From Clostridia bacterium (GTDB lineage Bacteria; Bacillota; Clostridia; Christensenellales; Borkfalkiaceae), in contig JAFTSN010000001.1 of assembly GCA_017467275.1 (NCBI GenBank), positions 248,001 to 312,000 on the forward strand: 64,000 bases of DNA, given 5' to 3'. A model generated the notes under the pieces. That model made no database searches. It saw only the letters and a list, made by a program, of their open reading frames with translations, and was not told the DNA's origin. Shown in pieces: positions 1 through 5,982 of this stretch; position 1 is the first letter of the stretch, and every line of letters starts with the position of its first letter. The position numbers and the translations under genes are program-made.

Positions 1-2
1 GT

Positions 3-1526
3 TATATAGCAGATATTTCGGATGCTAACGCTTTAGGCATATCTTCAAATGAAAACATCGAAAACGCAAGCGTTGTCTCTAATGGAAACGGGCTTCTGTC
101 AATAATGCCTCTCGCCAAAAAGAAACACAATGATAAAAATTACATTGTTAAAACGACGGAATATACAGCCAATGACCCTATTGTCTCTTCCGAAGGCTTG
201 AAAAAAGTTAGCTTTACTAAAACAGAAAGCGAGAATAATGAAATTCTCTCCCAAGACGAAATCGGCGGCGAAATCGATAAGCTTTACGTAATGGGAAATC
301 ATACTTTTATAAGCTTTGTTCCCGAAGGAACGTCTCAAAGACCTGCAAACAGTAGCCTGACTTTTGACACCGACGGAATCGCTTTTTACGATAAATGCGA
401 TTATTTCAGCAACTCGAAAAGACAAAGCTTTATTATGGATAATACAACTGGATATGTCTATAAGTTAAAGGATTTTAATATCAAGAAAATACAGGGCGGG
501 TGCCTTCTTTCCGCTGATGACAATTTTATATACGATTTTAAAATCAATGAAAATGATGAAATAGAAATCTTCTCTCTTTTCACTAACGATACCGTAGAAT
601 GGTATTCTTGCTTTAAAGATAAATACGGAAATAAATTTATCCAAAACAATCGTCTGAATACTTATGACGCTACGACGAATACATATTTCTATGTGTTTAT
701 CCCCTTTGGACATGTTAATGCACAATTTTATCAACCCATTGATTATGAATTAACCTCCAACGGTGAATGCATTCAAATTATTTATTCTGGTTGCGATTGG
801 GGCGATGCGTTAAACAATGAGATTTCGATAGAAGACGCATATATCATTCAAGAAAACGGGAATAAAAGAATTCTAGATACCAATGATTCTTTCAAGATAT
901 ATTACGATCCTCTCAAATATAATGTGAAAAATATATATGACGAGGATGACTATTGGGGAGATGAAAAATCTGTTGCCAATAGGGCTATGTATAAGGTCGA
1001 AAACGGCATATTATACGGTTACAGTCACTACGAGAACTATACATGCGGACTCTCTTTGTTGCAATACGATTGCATAAATAAACAATATTCGATTTATACA
1101 GTTGATGGCTATTCTGAAGAAGGTGGAGTTTATTTTAACACAAGCTTTTTAGAAAAATACGGTATTATTATTGAATACTATAATTATACAATTTATTATT
1201 ATAGTAATGTTTGGGAAACTTTTAATACGTTTAAAAACGAGCAAGGATACATTGTAGATAAAAATGCCCCTAGAGAAATTGGATTTTTCTATAGAAACGA
1301 ATCAATGACTAAAGATTCCAATTTCACCCCGATTAAAGTTCTTGAAAATTGCAACATAAGCGATGATCACACCTCGTTTTTAACATACGGTATACACGGT
1401 AACACTTACTATGATATCGTTGCAGAAGAAGTCGACGGGGAAATCGTTATCAATCAGTACGTAAAAGGGACGTACGAAAAGCCACAAGTGAAAATAATTT
1501 TACAGCCGCTTAATAACAATTCGTAA
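3..1526 (+). CDS. Hypothetical protein, 5' end outside the window
   Basis: The reading frame is open from the first bases of the window, so the Met codon at 105 is internal and the gene starts further left. The visible part is about 507 residues, rich in Asn, Tyr, Asp, Ile and Phe, with many short beta-prone stretches. I see no membrane segment, catalytic motif or family signature. Its alternation of short hydrophobic strands with Asn/Asp-rich turns would fit a beta-propeller or another all-beta fold, but that is inference. It uses AT-rich codons, unlike the genes after 2.9 kb. It ends just before a good terminator, so it is a last or single gene. I do not recognise it. Confidence is for a real gene, not for a function. 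Confidence 0.75.
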   Translation, partial: YIADISDANALGISSNENIENASVVSNGNGLLSIMPLAKKKHNDKNYIVKTTEYTANDPIVSSEGLKKVSFTKTESENNEILSQDEIGGEIDKLYVMGNHTFISFVPEGTSQRPANSSLTFDTDGIAFYDKCDYFSNSKRQSFIMDNTTGYVYKLKDFNIKKIQGGCLLSADDNFIYDFKINENDEIEIFSLFTNDTVEWYSCFKDKYGNKFIQNNRLNTYDATTNTYFYVFIPFGHVNAQFYQPIDYELTSNGECIQIIYSGCDWGDALNNEISIEDAYIIQENGNKRILDTNDSFKIYYDPLKYNVKNIYDEDDYWGDEKSVANRAMYKVENGILYGYSHYENYTCGLSLLQYDCINKQYSIYTVDGYSEEGGVYFNTSFLEKYGIIIEYYNYTIYYYSNVWETFNTFKNEQGYIVDKNAPREIGFFYRNESMTKDSNFTPIKVLENCNISDDHTSFLTYGIHGNTYYDIVAEEVDGEIVINQYVKGTYEKPQVKIILQPLNNNS

Positions 1527-1546
1527 TTTGTTATCAAAAATTTTCA

Positions 1547-1578
1547 AAAAACGCACAGGACAATTCCTGTGCGTTTTT
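1547..1578 (+). terminator. Rho-independent terminator of the first gene
   Basis: A perfect 9-bp stem, CGCACAGGA / TCCTGTGCG with loop CAAT, is preceded by an A run and followed by TTTTT. It starts about 20 bases after the stop codon. Confidence 0.9.
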
Positions 1579-1629
1579 CGTTGTTACTCCCCTACGGGAA
1601 AGACCACGTCCCATTTGGTTCGTACAAGC

Positions 1630-1744
1630 CGTTGAAAACAACGACGCTCTCCGAGAGTTCTCCGCTTGCGGAATATCGGAGATACACTTACGGGCCACCT
1701 TTGCCAATTAAAAGGATACACACCATCACTGTGAAGGCGTGTAT
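1630..1744 (-). other. Gene-free segment with three consecutive hairpins
   Basis: The 1579-1770 gap has no convincing gene. It holds three hairpins: CGTTG-AAAA-CAACG (1630-1643); CTCCGA...TCGGAG (1649-1681) enclosing TCCGC-TT-GCGGA; and a 14-base arm pair at 1716-1729 / 1731-1744. In the last one, an apparent mismatch becomes a G-U pair only when read on the minus strand, so a minus-strand RNA folds better. It lies directly downstream of the DUF4177 gene and could be its 3' UTR, a small RNA or a repeat element. No U tract follows, so it is not a standard terminator. Confidence 0.4.
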
Positions 1745-1770
1745 TCTTCTTGGATAAAATATTATTTGTG

Positions 1771-1974
1771 TCAAATTTTTTCAAATACCAATGTAGCTTG
1801 TATTCTATCGCCACCAAAAAAACCTTTACTTCCAGAGCTGGTTGTTGAAATAGTATGAAGTCTATATCCTTTTGCAGCTTGCCGATTGATTACATCCTCC
1901 AATTCGGTCAAATTTGCAGATCCAGTTCCAATCCAAGACTCTTTTAAAACTACTTGTAAAACAATATATTGCAT
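1771..1974 (-). CDS. DUF4177 family small protein
   Basis: This 67-residue protein has the DUF4177 pattern: an N-terminal strand (QYIVLQVVL), a helix containing LEDVINRQAAKGYRL, then a Gly/Ser turn and a C-terminal strand ending ATLVFEKI. The family is a small ferredoxin-like alpha/beta fold of unknown function that often sits beside regulators. AAAGGAGA lies just upstream of the ATG. It is divergent from an XRE gene across 92 bases that hold a near-consensus promoter for this gene with a palindrome in its spacer, so it is probably repressed by that neighbour. It lies in the AT-rich left part of the window. Confidence 0.8.
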   Translation of the reverse strand: MQYIVLQVVLKESWIGTGSANLTELEDVINRQAAKGYRLHTISTTSSGSKGFFGGDRIQATLVFEKI

Positions 1975-2004
1975 AACTTTTCTCCTTTGGAAAATACTAT
2001 ATAT

Positions 2005-2033
2005 AGTATAGTCTTACAATTGTAAGAAGTCAA
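2005..2033 (-). promoter_or_regulatory. Promoter of the DUF4177 gene
   Basis: On the minus strand TTGACT (2028-2033) and TATACT (2005-2010) are 17 bp apart, close to sigma-A consensus. The spacer is almost filled by the CTTACAATTGTAAG palindrome. Confidence 0.8.
2013..2026. promoter_or_regulatory. Operator 1 (perfect 14-bp palindrome)
   Basis: CTTACAATTGTAAG is perfectly self-complementary and lies between the -35 and -10 of the DUF4177 promoter. Binding there would block that promoter. The likely ligand is the adjacent XRE protein. Confidence 0.7.
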
Positions 2034-2041
2034 GCATTTTT

Positions 2042-2055
2042 CTTACTTTTGTGAG
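2042..2055. promoter_or_regulatory. Operator 2 (degenerate copy)
   Basis: CTTACTTTTGTGAG matches operator 1 at 11 of 14 positions. Its centre is 29 bp from that of operator 1. It touches GATAAT (2055-2060), the likely -10 of the XRE gene, so it would give autorepression. That -10 puts the transcript start at or next to the ATG (2067), so the mRNA may be leaderless. No ribosome site is visible. Confidence 0.55.
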
Positions 2056-2066
2056 ATAATTTTTGT

Positions 2067-2273
2067 ATGAATAATATTTTTTTTGAAAGATTAAAAGAAT
2101 TACGCAGTGAAAAAGGTATAGGGCAAATTGAACTGGCGAAAGCGATCCATGTTAGCAAAGGAATCATCAGTCTTTGGGAGAATGGGTTAAGAGAACCTAA
2201 ATTATCGAACTTGATTATTTTGGCGCAATATTTTGAAGTATCTATAGACTATTTAGCGGGTCTTGAAAGCTGA
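2067..2273 (+). CDS. XRE-family helix-turn-helix regulator (68 aa)
   Basis: This small protein is almost entirely a Cro/cI-type HTH domain. Residues 8-60 give the five-helix pattern with the turn IELAKAIHVSKGIISLWENG and the later helix LSNLIILAQYFEVSIDYLAG. It has no ligand or membrane domain. Such proteins bind palindromes as dimers. Two related 14-bp sites lie in the shared intergenic region, one in the promoter spacer of the divergent DUF4177 gene and one at its own -10. It is therefore probably an autorepressor that also controls DUF4177. The inducing signal is unknown. Confidence 0.85.
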   Translation: MNNIFFERLKELRSEKGIGQIELAKAIHVSKGIISLWENGLREPKLSNLIILAQYFEVSIDYLAGLES

Positions 2274-2369
2274 AAAGTTTTGATTTGGGTTAACTAGGGG
2301 CGCAATAAGAATTTCCATCCAAAAATAAGGAATGTGACGGACAGTGTCGCGAAATTCCGCTATGTTCTC

Positions 2370-2398
2370 GTGACTTTTAAAAAAGCGCGTGCTATAAT
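2370..2398 (+). promoter_or_regulatory. Promoter of the XRE-membrane gene
   Basis: GTGACT (2370-2375), a 17-bp spacer and a perfect TATAAT (2393-2398) are followed by the ribosome site AAAAAAGGAG and the ATG at 2430. Confidence 0.75.
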
Positions 2399-2429
2399 AG
2401 TCTTACATGAAGAAAAAAGGAGACTATTA

Positions 2430-2909
2430 ATGACCTTCGGAGAAAAATTAAAAAAACTGAGAACAGACAACAGACTTACGCAAGACGAACTTGCGGAAAA
2501 ATTATACGTAACGCGTACGGCTATTTCTAAATGGGAAACCAACAAAGGCTTTCCGAATATAGATAGTCTAAAATTAATTTCCAACACCTTTCAAATCAGT
2601 TTAGACGAATTGTGCTCCGACGAAGCCTTTGAAAATAAGAAATTACAGGAAGCGCAATTCGCCAGAAAAATGTATTATTGTGCAGTTGCAGCCTTTTTAG
2701 CAACCGCTTTGTTCGCCATATTGTCCGTTACTCTTTCCATAAAATATTTAAATATTGGAAGTTTTTTCGGCGGCGTGGCTTATATGGTCTTTGCTTTCCT
2801 TTCAAAACCTAAATACAAACGAGTGCAAGGGCGTGAAAACGTCTTTCTTCAGATTTTGTTGAAGTTTGTTATGGTGGCGCTATTTCTTAGCCTGCTTATA
2901 GGATTTTGA
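2430..2909 (+). CDS. XRE-family regulator with C-terminal membrane segments
   Basis: This protein has 159 residues from the ATG at 2430, chosen because AAAAAAGGAG lies 9 bases upstream and TATAAT further up; the frame extends to 2334 but only through the promoter. Residues 5-58 are an XRE HTH (LTQDELAEKLYVTRTAISKW). After a short linker there are two or three hydrophobic stretches: about 82-103 (YYCAVAAFLATALFAILSV), about 108-125 and about 141-158. Membrane-tethered XRE proteins of this shape are common in Firmicutes. They usually control a nearby gene or sense the envelope, but no target is visible here. It is followed by two hairpin terminators. Confidence 0.85.
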   Translation: MTFGEKLKKLRTDNRLTQDELAEKLYVTRTAISKWETNKGFPNIDSLKLISNTFQISLDELCSDEAFENKKLQEAQFARKMYYCAVAAFLATALFAILSVTLSIKYLNIGSFFGGVAYMVFAFLSKPKYKRVQGRENVFLQILLKFVMVALFLSLLIGF

Positions 2910-2911
2910 TA

Positions 2912-2929
2912 AGCGGGCATTGACCCGCT
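2912..2929 (+). terminator. Terminator of the XRE-membrane gene
   Basis: AGCGGG-CATTGA-CCCGCT is followed by CTTTATTTT, two bases after the stop codon. Confidence 0.7.
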
Positions 2930-2938
2930 CTTTATTTT

Positions 2939-2975
2939 AAAGGACTCCCCTGCGTTAAACGCGGGGGAGTCCTTT
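2939..2975. terminator. Bidirectional terminator between convergent genes
   Basis: A 12-bp perfect stem, AAAGGACTCCCC / GGGGAGTCCTTT, has a GC-rich inner loop and lies between the converging XRE-membrane and acyltransferase genes. Confidence 0.85.
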
Positions 2976-2983
2976 AGAACTTC

Positions 2984-3808
2984 TCACATTGTCTTTTGAT
3001 ACGTCTCGATGTTTTGATCGACGTTATACGTCGGATCGCCTGGAAAAATTCCGTTCATCGTTTGCATAACGTGATAAGCCTCTGCGTGTAGCTTTGCAAT
3101 CGCTTCGCTTGCAGGCAACGTTTTATCGGCATACAGCGGCTCCCCGATATGCAGATCGACTAGCGGAGTCTTGCCAAACAGTTTATAAAGCCCCTTTCTC
3201 GGTCTGAACGACATCGTGATCGGAATCACAGGCTTATCATAACGCACGGCGTATTTGAACACCGCCTTTTTCAACGGACGGATATCGGGATAATAGAACC
3301 AAAGCGAGCCCTCGGGAAAGAAATGCAACCAATGGTTGTTTTTCAGAACGTCTCCGATTGCCTGCTGAAATTTCGCCATCGCTTTCATGTTCCCCGTGGG
3401 AATGGGGATTCCGCCCACCCAACGGATAAGCGGTCCGTTCGGCCCCTCGAAATTGGTCTTCCAACCCGGATGATACTGCAAATGCGGACGAATCGCCTTT
3501 AACACGCAAAGATAGTCCCACATAAACACGTGATTGGCGATCGTGATCGCGCCGTCCTTAAATTCCTTTTTATGCTTTTTGAAATTCTTACGCCCGTAAA
3601 TTTTCAAGCCGTGGCGAATGGTGCAGACGGGAAAGGCAAGCAAATTCAACGCTAGCCACAAAGCACCGCGCTTGACCTTATGCCAAAAGCCTTTTTCCAA
3701 ATACGGATAATTCTCGTCGAAATGCGTGTCGCGAAGATGCTTGACGGTGATCATGTGCTCGTCGCTTCGTTCAGGGTATTGATAATTCAAATCATGGCGA
3801 TAGTACAC
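2984..3808 (-). CDS. plsC: 1-acyl-sn-glycerol-3-phosphate acyltransferase (PlsC family)
   Basis: This 274-residue protein is expected to transfer an acyl chain to lysophosphatidic acid, the second acylation in phospholipid synthesis, at the inner face of the membrane. The catalytic HxxxxD is His93-Asp98 (NHVFMWD), the phosphate-binding FPEGS is at 164-168 and GGIPIPTGN follows the second block, all in family order. A hydrophobic segment at about 50-65 would anchor it. The start is GTG at 3808, with AAGGAG nine bases upstream. It is monocistronic, with its own promoter at 3841-3869. The 40-residue N-terminal extension is longer than in minimal PlsC, so activity on another lysolipid is possible. 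Confidence 0.85.
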   Translation of the reverse strand: MYYRHDLNYQYPERSDEHMITVKHLRDTHFDENYPYLEKGFWHKVKRGALWLALNLLAFPVCTIRHGLKIYGRKNFKKHKKEFKDGAITIANHVFMWDYLCVLKAIRPHLQYHPGWKTNFEGPNGPLIRWVGGIPIPTGNMKAMAKFQQAIGDVLKNNHWLHFFPEGSLWFYYPDIRPLKKAVFKYAVRYDKPVIPITMSFRPRKGLYKLFGKTPLVDLHIGEPLYADKTLPASEAIAKLHAEAYHVMQTMNGIFPGDPTYNVDQNIETYQKTM

Positions 3809-3840
3809 GCTCTGTTTCTCCTTGGTGTATTCTTATTTTT

Positions 3841-3869
3841 ATTTTAGCATACTTGACAAACAAAAGCAA
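3841..3869 (-). promoter_or_regulatory. Promoter of plsC
   Basis: On the minus strand TTGCTT (3864-3869) and TAAAAT (3841-3846) are 17 bp apart. Confidence 0.6.
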
Positions 3870-3896
3870 GAAAACTCGCCAAGCTCTTGAAAAATC

Positions 3897-3926
3897 TTGC
3901 TTTCTCGGTGCCGCGTGTGCTATAAT
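3897..3926 (+). promoter_or_regulatory. Promoter of the QueG-like gene
   Basis: TTGCTT (3897-3902), an 18-bp spacer and TATAAT (3921-3926) are followed by GGAGGA (3934-3939) and the ATG at 3947. Confidence 0.7.
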
Positions 3927-3946
3927 AAATCTCGGAGGACAACACG

Positions 3947-4618
3947 ATGACTCTTACACAAGAAAAAATAAAAACGTTCGCAAAGGGGCTTGGGGCGACC
4001 TTGGTCGGCTTCTGCGAACTTGAAAAATCCCCCTTGCCCACAGCCCCCGAGCTCCGTTACGCCGTTTCACTTGCGGTCAAGCTCTCCGACGCCGTTTTAA
4101 AAACCGTGGATAACGCGCCGAGCTTTATGTATTTTCAACACTACCGAACGGCAAACGCCCTGCTCGATCAAATTGCGTTCCGCGTTTCAAGTGAGCTGGA
4201 ATGCGCGGGTTATTCCGCTTTTCCCGTCGCCGCCAGCCAGAGTCTTGGGAAAAACAACCCCTATTCGGGGCTTATCCCGCATAAGACCGTTGCGGTGCTT
4301 TCGGGGCTCGGTTTTGTCGGCAAAAGTGGGCTCTTTCTCTCCGAACAATACGGCAGCAAGCTTCGCCTTGCAACGGTGCTCACCGATATGCCGCTCAAAA
4401 GCGATTTGCCCGTGATTGAAAACGGCTGCGGGAGCTGTGAGCTCTGCAAAAACGCCTGCCCTGCGGGCGCAATTTACGGTACCCCGCCCTCTTTAAACGG
4501 CGAGCGCAATTTCGACGCGGAAAAATGCTCGCATTATATGAAAGAGCATTTTCAAGACATCGGCAGGGGGAGCGTGTGCGGAATTTGCATTCGCGTATGC
4601 CCCAAAAATAAGCTCTAA
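3947..4618 (+). CDS. QueG-like double [4Fe-4S] protein (short epoxyqueuosine reductase relative)
   Basis: This 223-residue protein resembles the core of epoxyqueuosine reductase QueG. Residues 115-150 carry the family block with GLGFVGKSGLF and LATVLTDMPL. The C-terminus has two ferredoxin-type cysteine sets: C161, C164, C167, C171 and C194, C211, C214, C218. QueG is normally well over 300 residues. This one lacks the usual extended N-terminus and the C-terminal HEAT-like repeats, so it may belong to a shorter QueG-like clade of unknown substrate. No queuosine genes are nearby. It has a good promoter and ribosome site and ends in a strong terminator, so it is a single-gene unit. Confidence 0.75.
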   Translation: MTLTQEKIKTFAKGLGATLVGFCELEKSPLPTAPELRYAVSLAVKLSDAVLKTVDNAPSFMYFQHYRTANALLDQIAFRVSSELECAGYSAFPVAASQSLGKNNPYSGLIPHKTVAVLSGLGFVGKSGLFLSEQYGSKLRLATVLTDMPLKSDLPVIENGCGSCELCKNACPAGAIYGTPPSLNGERNFDAEKCSHYMKEHFQDIGRGSVCGICIRVCPKNKL

Positions 4619-4645
4619 ACCCCACCCATGGTCGTGTTCAACAAT

Positions 4646-4681
4646 AAAACGGGTTTGACGTTTCTTTGTCAAACCCGTTTT
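4646..4681. terminator. Bidirectional terminator
   Basis: A perfect 14-bp stem, AAAACGGGTTTGAC / GTCAAACCCGTTTT, lies between the converging QueG-like and alkaline phosphatase genes, with T runs on both strands. Confidence 0.95.
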
Positions 4682-4684
4682 CTT

Positions 4685-5809
4685 TTATACCTCTCCGACG
4701 AACAGAGCTTTCATGATCTCAAAGGTGTCGATGTTTTTAATTCTATCCTTTTTCCCAAAAGAATATTTCGTGAAATCGATCTTCGCACCCTCGATAAAAC
4801 AGGAGATATCCACGCCCGTATGCCAATCGGTAGACCAAGAATAATAGGCAGGCACAGCTCCATTGTAGTCAAAAAGATTCTTTGCGTTTATCCCTTCTTT
4901 TAAAGAAAGCCCACCCGTTTCATGATCTGCCGACACAATCACCACGGTGTCCTCATGCTCTTTCGCCCAATCAAGCGCAACTTTCACGCCCTCGTCGAAC
5001 GCTATCAACTCTCGGAGCATATACGCAATATCGTTATTATGCCCGCCATGGTCGATATGTGCCCCCTCTGCCATGAGAAAAAATCCATCCTCGTCTTGCG
5101 AGAGATACTCAAGAGCCTCCTTTATGAGCGCATCGAACGCCACGAAGTTTGGATTGACGGACATAGACGGCGCGTTTGCGTCGATTTTATAAGTTCCGAC
5201 GATCTTCTCCGAGGTTGCGTCGGAAATCGCGCCCACACCCTTTATATACTCATAGCCCTCGCCCGTAAATGTTTCCAAATAGGAATCCTTTGCAAAGACA
5301 TAGCCCGCAAATAAATTCACGTTGCCGCTCGTTGCCGCAGAATAAAGCAACTCCTCATAATTCGCACGGGCAAAATCGTGCGCGGCAAAACTCATCGGCG
5401 TGGCACCGAAAAGCTCCTCGGTCGTGATCACGCCCGTCCGCTTTCCCAAGCCGCTCGCAATATCCACGATCGTGGTCAAATCGTCTCCACCCATGGTTTT
5501 TCCCACGTAACCGTTTTTGGTGCGAACGCCTGTGGAAATCGCCGTTCCGCCCGCCGCAGAATCGGTGACCCCTGTCATTGAAGTCGTTTCCACGTTCACA
5601 CGGTATTTCATTCCCTCCATCACGAGCTTTCCGCCCTTATAGAGCTCGCCCGCACGAATCTGCTCGGGACCCATACCGTCGCCGATCAACAGGATAATAT
5701 TTTTCGCTTTCTCCCCTTTGGTGAGGTCCACGCCAACCTCTTTGCTTGAGCAACCAAAAAAAGACAGAGAACAGCACACCGCTAAAACGGCGGCAAAAAG
5801 CTTTTTCAT
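4685..5809 (-). CDS. Alkaline phosphatase, lipoprotein
   Basis: This 374-residue extracytoplasmic phosphomonoesterase has a lipoprotein signal peptide ending at SFFG-C20, so it should be anchored outside the cell. It has the alkaline phosphatase core: metal ligand Asp44 in IGDGMG, nucleophile Ser84 in VTDSAAGGTA, Glu248/Asp253/His257 in AEGAHIDHGGH, Asp295-His296 in SADHETGG and His330 in TDWHTG. It is somewhat shorter than E. coli PhoA, as usual for Firmicutes. It has its own TTGACA/TATAAT promoter and the ribosome site AAGGGGG. No Pho box or phosphate transport gene is visible nearby. The likely role is phosphate scavenging. Confidence 0.93.
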   Translation of the reverse strand: MKKLFAAVLAVCCSLSFFGCSSKEVGVDLTKGEKAKNIILLIGDGMGPEQIRAGELYKGGKLVMEGMKYRVNVETTSMTGVTDSAAGGTAISTGVRTKNGYVGKTMGGDDLTTIVDIASGLGKRTGVITTEELFGATPMSFAAHDFARANYEELLYSAATSGNVNLFAGYVFAKDSYLETFTGEGYEYIKGVGAISDATSEKIVGTYKIDANAPSMSVNPNFVAFDALIKEALEYLSQDEDGFFLMAEGAHIDHGGHNNDIAYMLRELIAFDEGVKVALDWAKEHEDTVVIVSADHETGGLSLKEGINAKNLFDYNGAVPAYYSWSTDWHTGVDISCFIEGAKIDFTKYSFGKKDRIKNIDTFEIMKALFVGEV

Positions 5810-5836
5810 TGGTAAAATCCCCCTTCATTTTTATTT

Positions 5837-5864
5837 ATTATATCACGCTTTGGGGTTTTGTCAA
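5837..5864 (-). promoter_or_regulatory. Promoter of the alkaline phosphatase gene
   Basis: On the minus strand TTGACA (5859-5864) and TATAAT (5837-5842) are 16 bp apart. Both hexamers are perfect. Confidence 0.85.
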
Positions 5865-5944
5865 GTCTTTTAAGCCTTCCGATTTTCGGTTGTTTTTCGC
5901 CTTTCTTCTACCATTTTTTGGAAGCATAAGCATTTATCTAAAAA

Positions 5945-5974
5945 AAATCGCCTCACTTTTACCCGAGACGATTT
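5945..5974 (-). terminator. Terminator of the manA-ROK gene
   Basis: On the minus strand AAATCGTCTC pairs with GAGGCGATTT (one G-U pair) and is followed by a run of T. It starts about 10 bases after the stop. Confidence 0.85.
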
Positions 5975-5982
5975 GTTTTTAT

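Noticed and set aside
1584..1817. Minus-strand frame of 77 codons through the hairpin block
   Set aside because: It overlaps the DUF4177 gene end, has no ribosome site and crosses strong palindromes, so it is more likely a chance frame.
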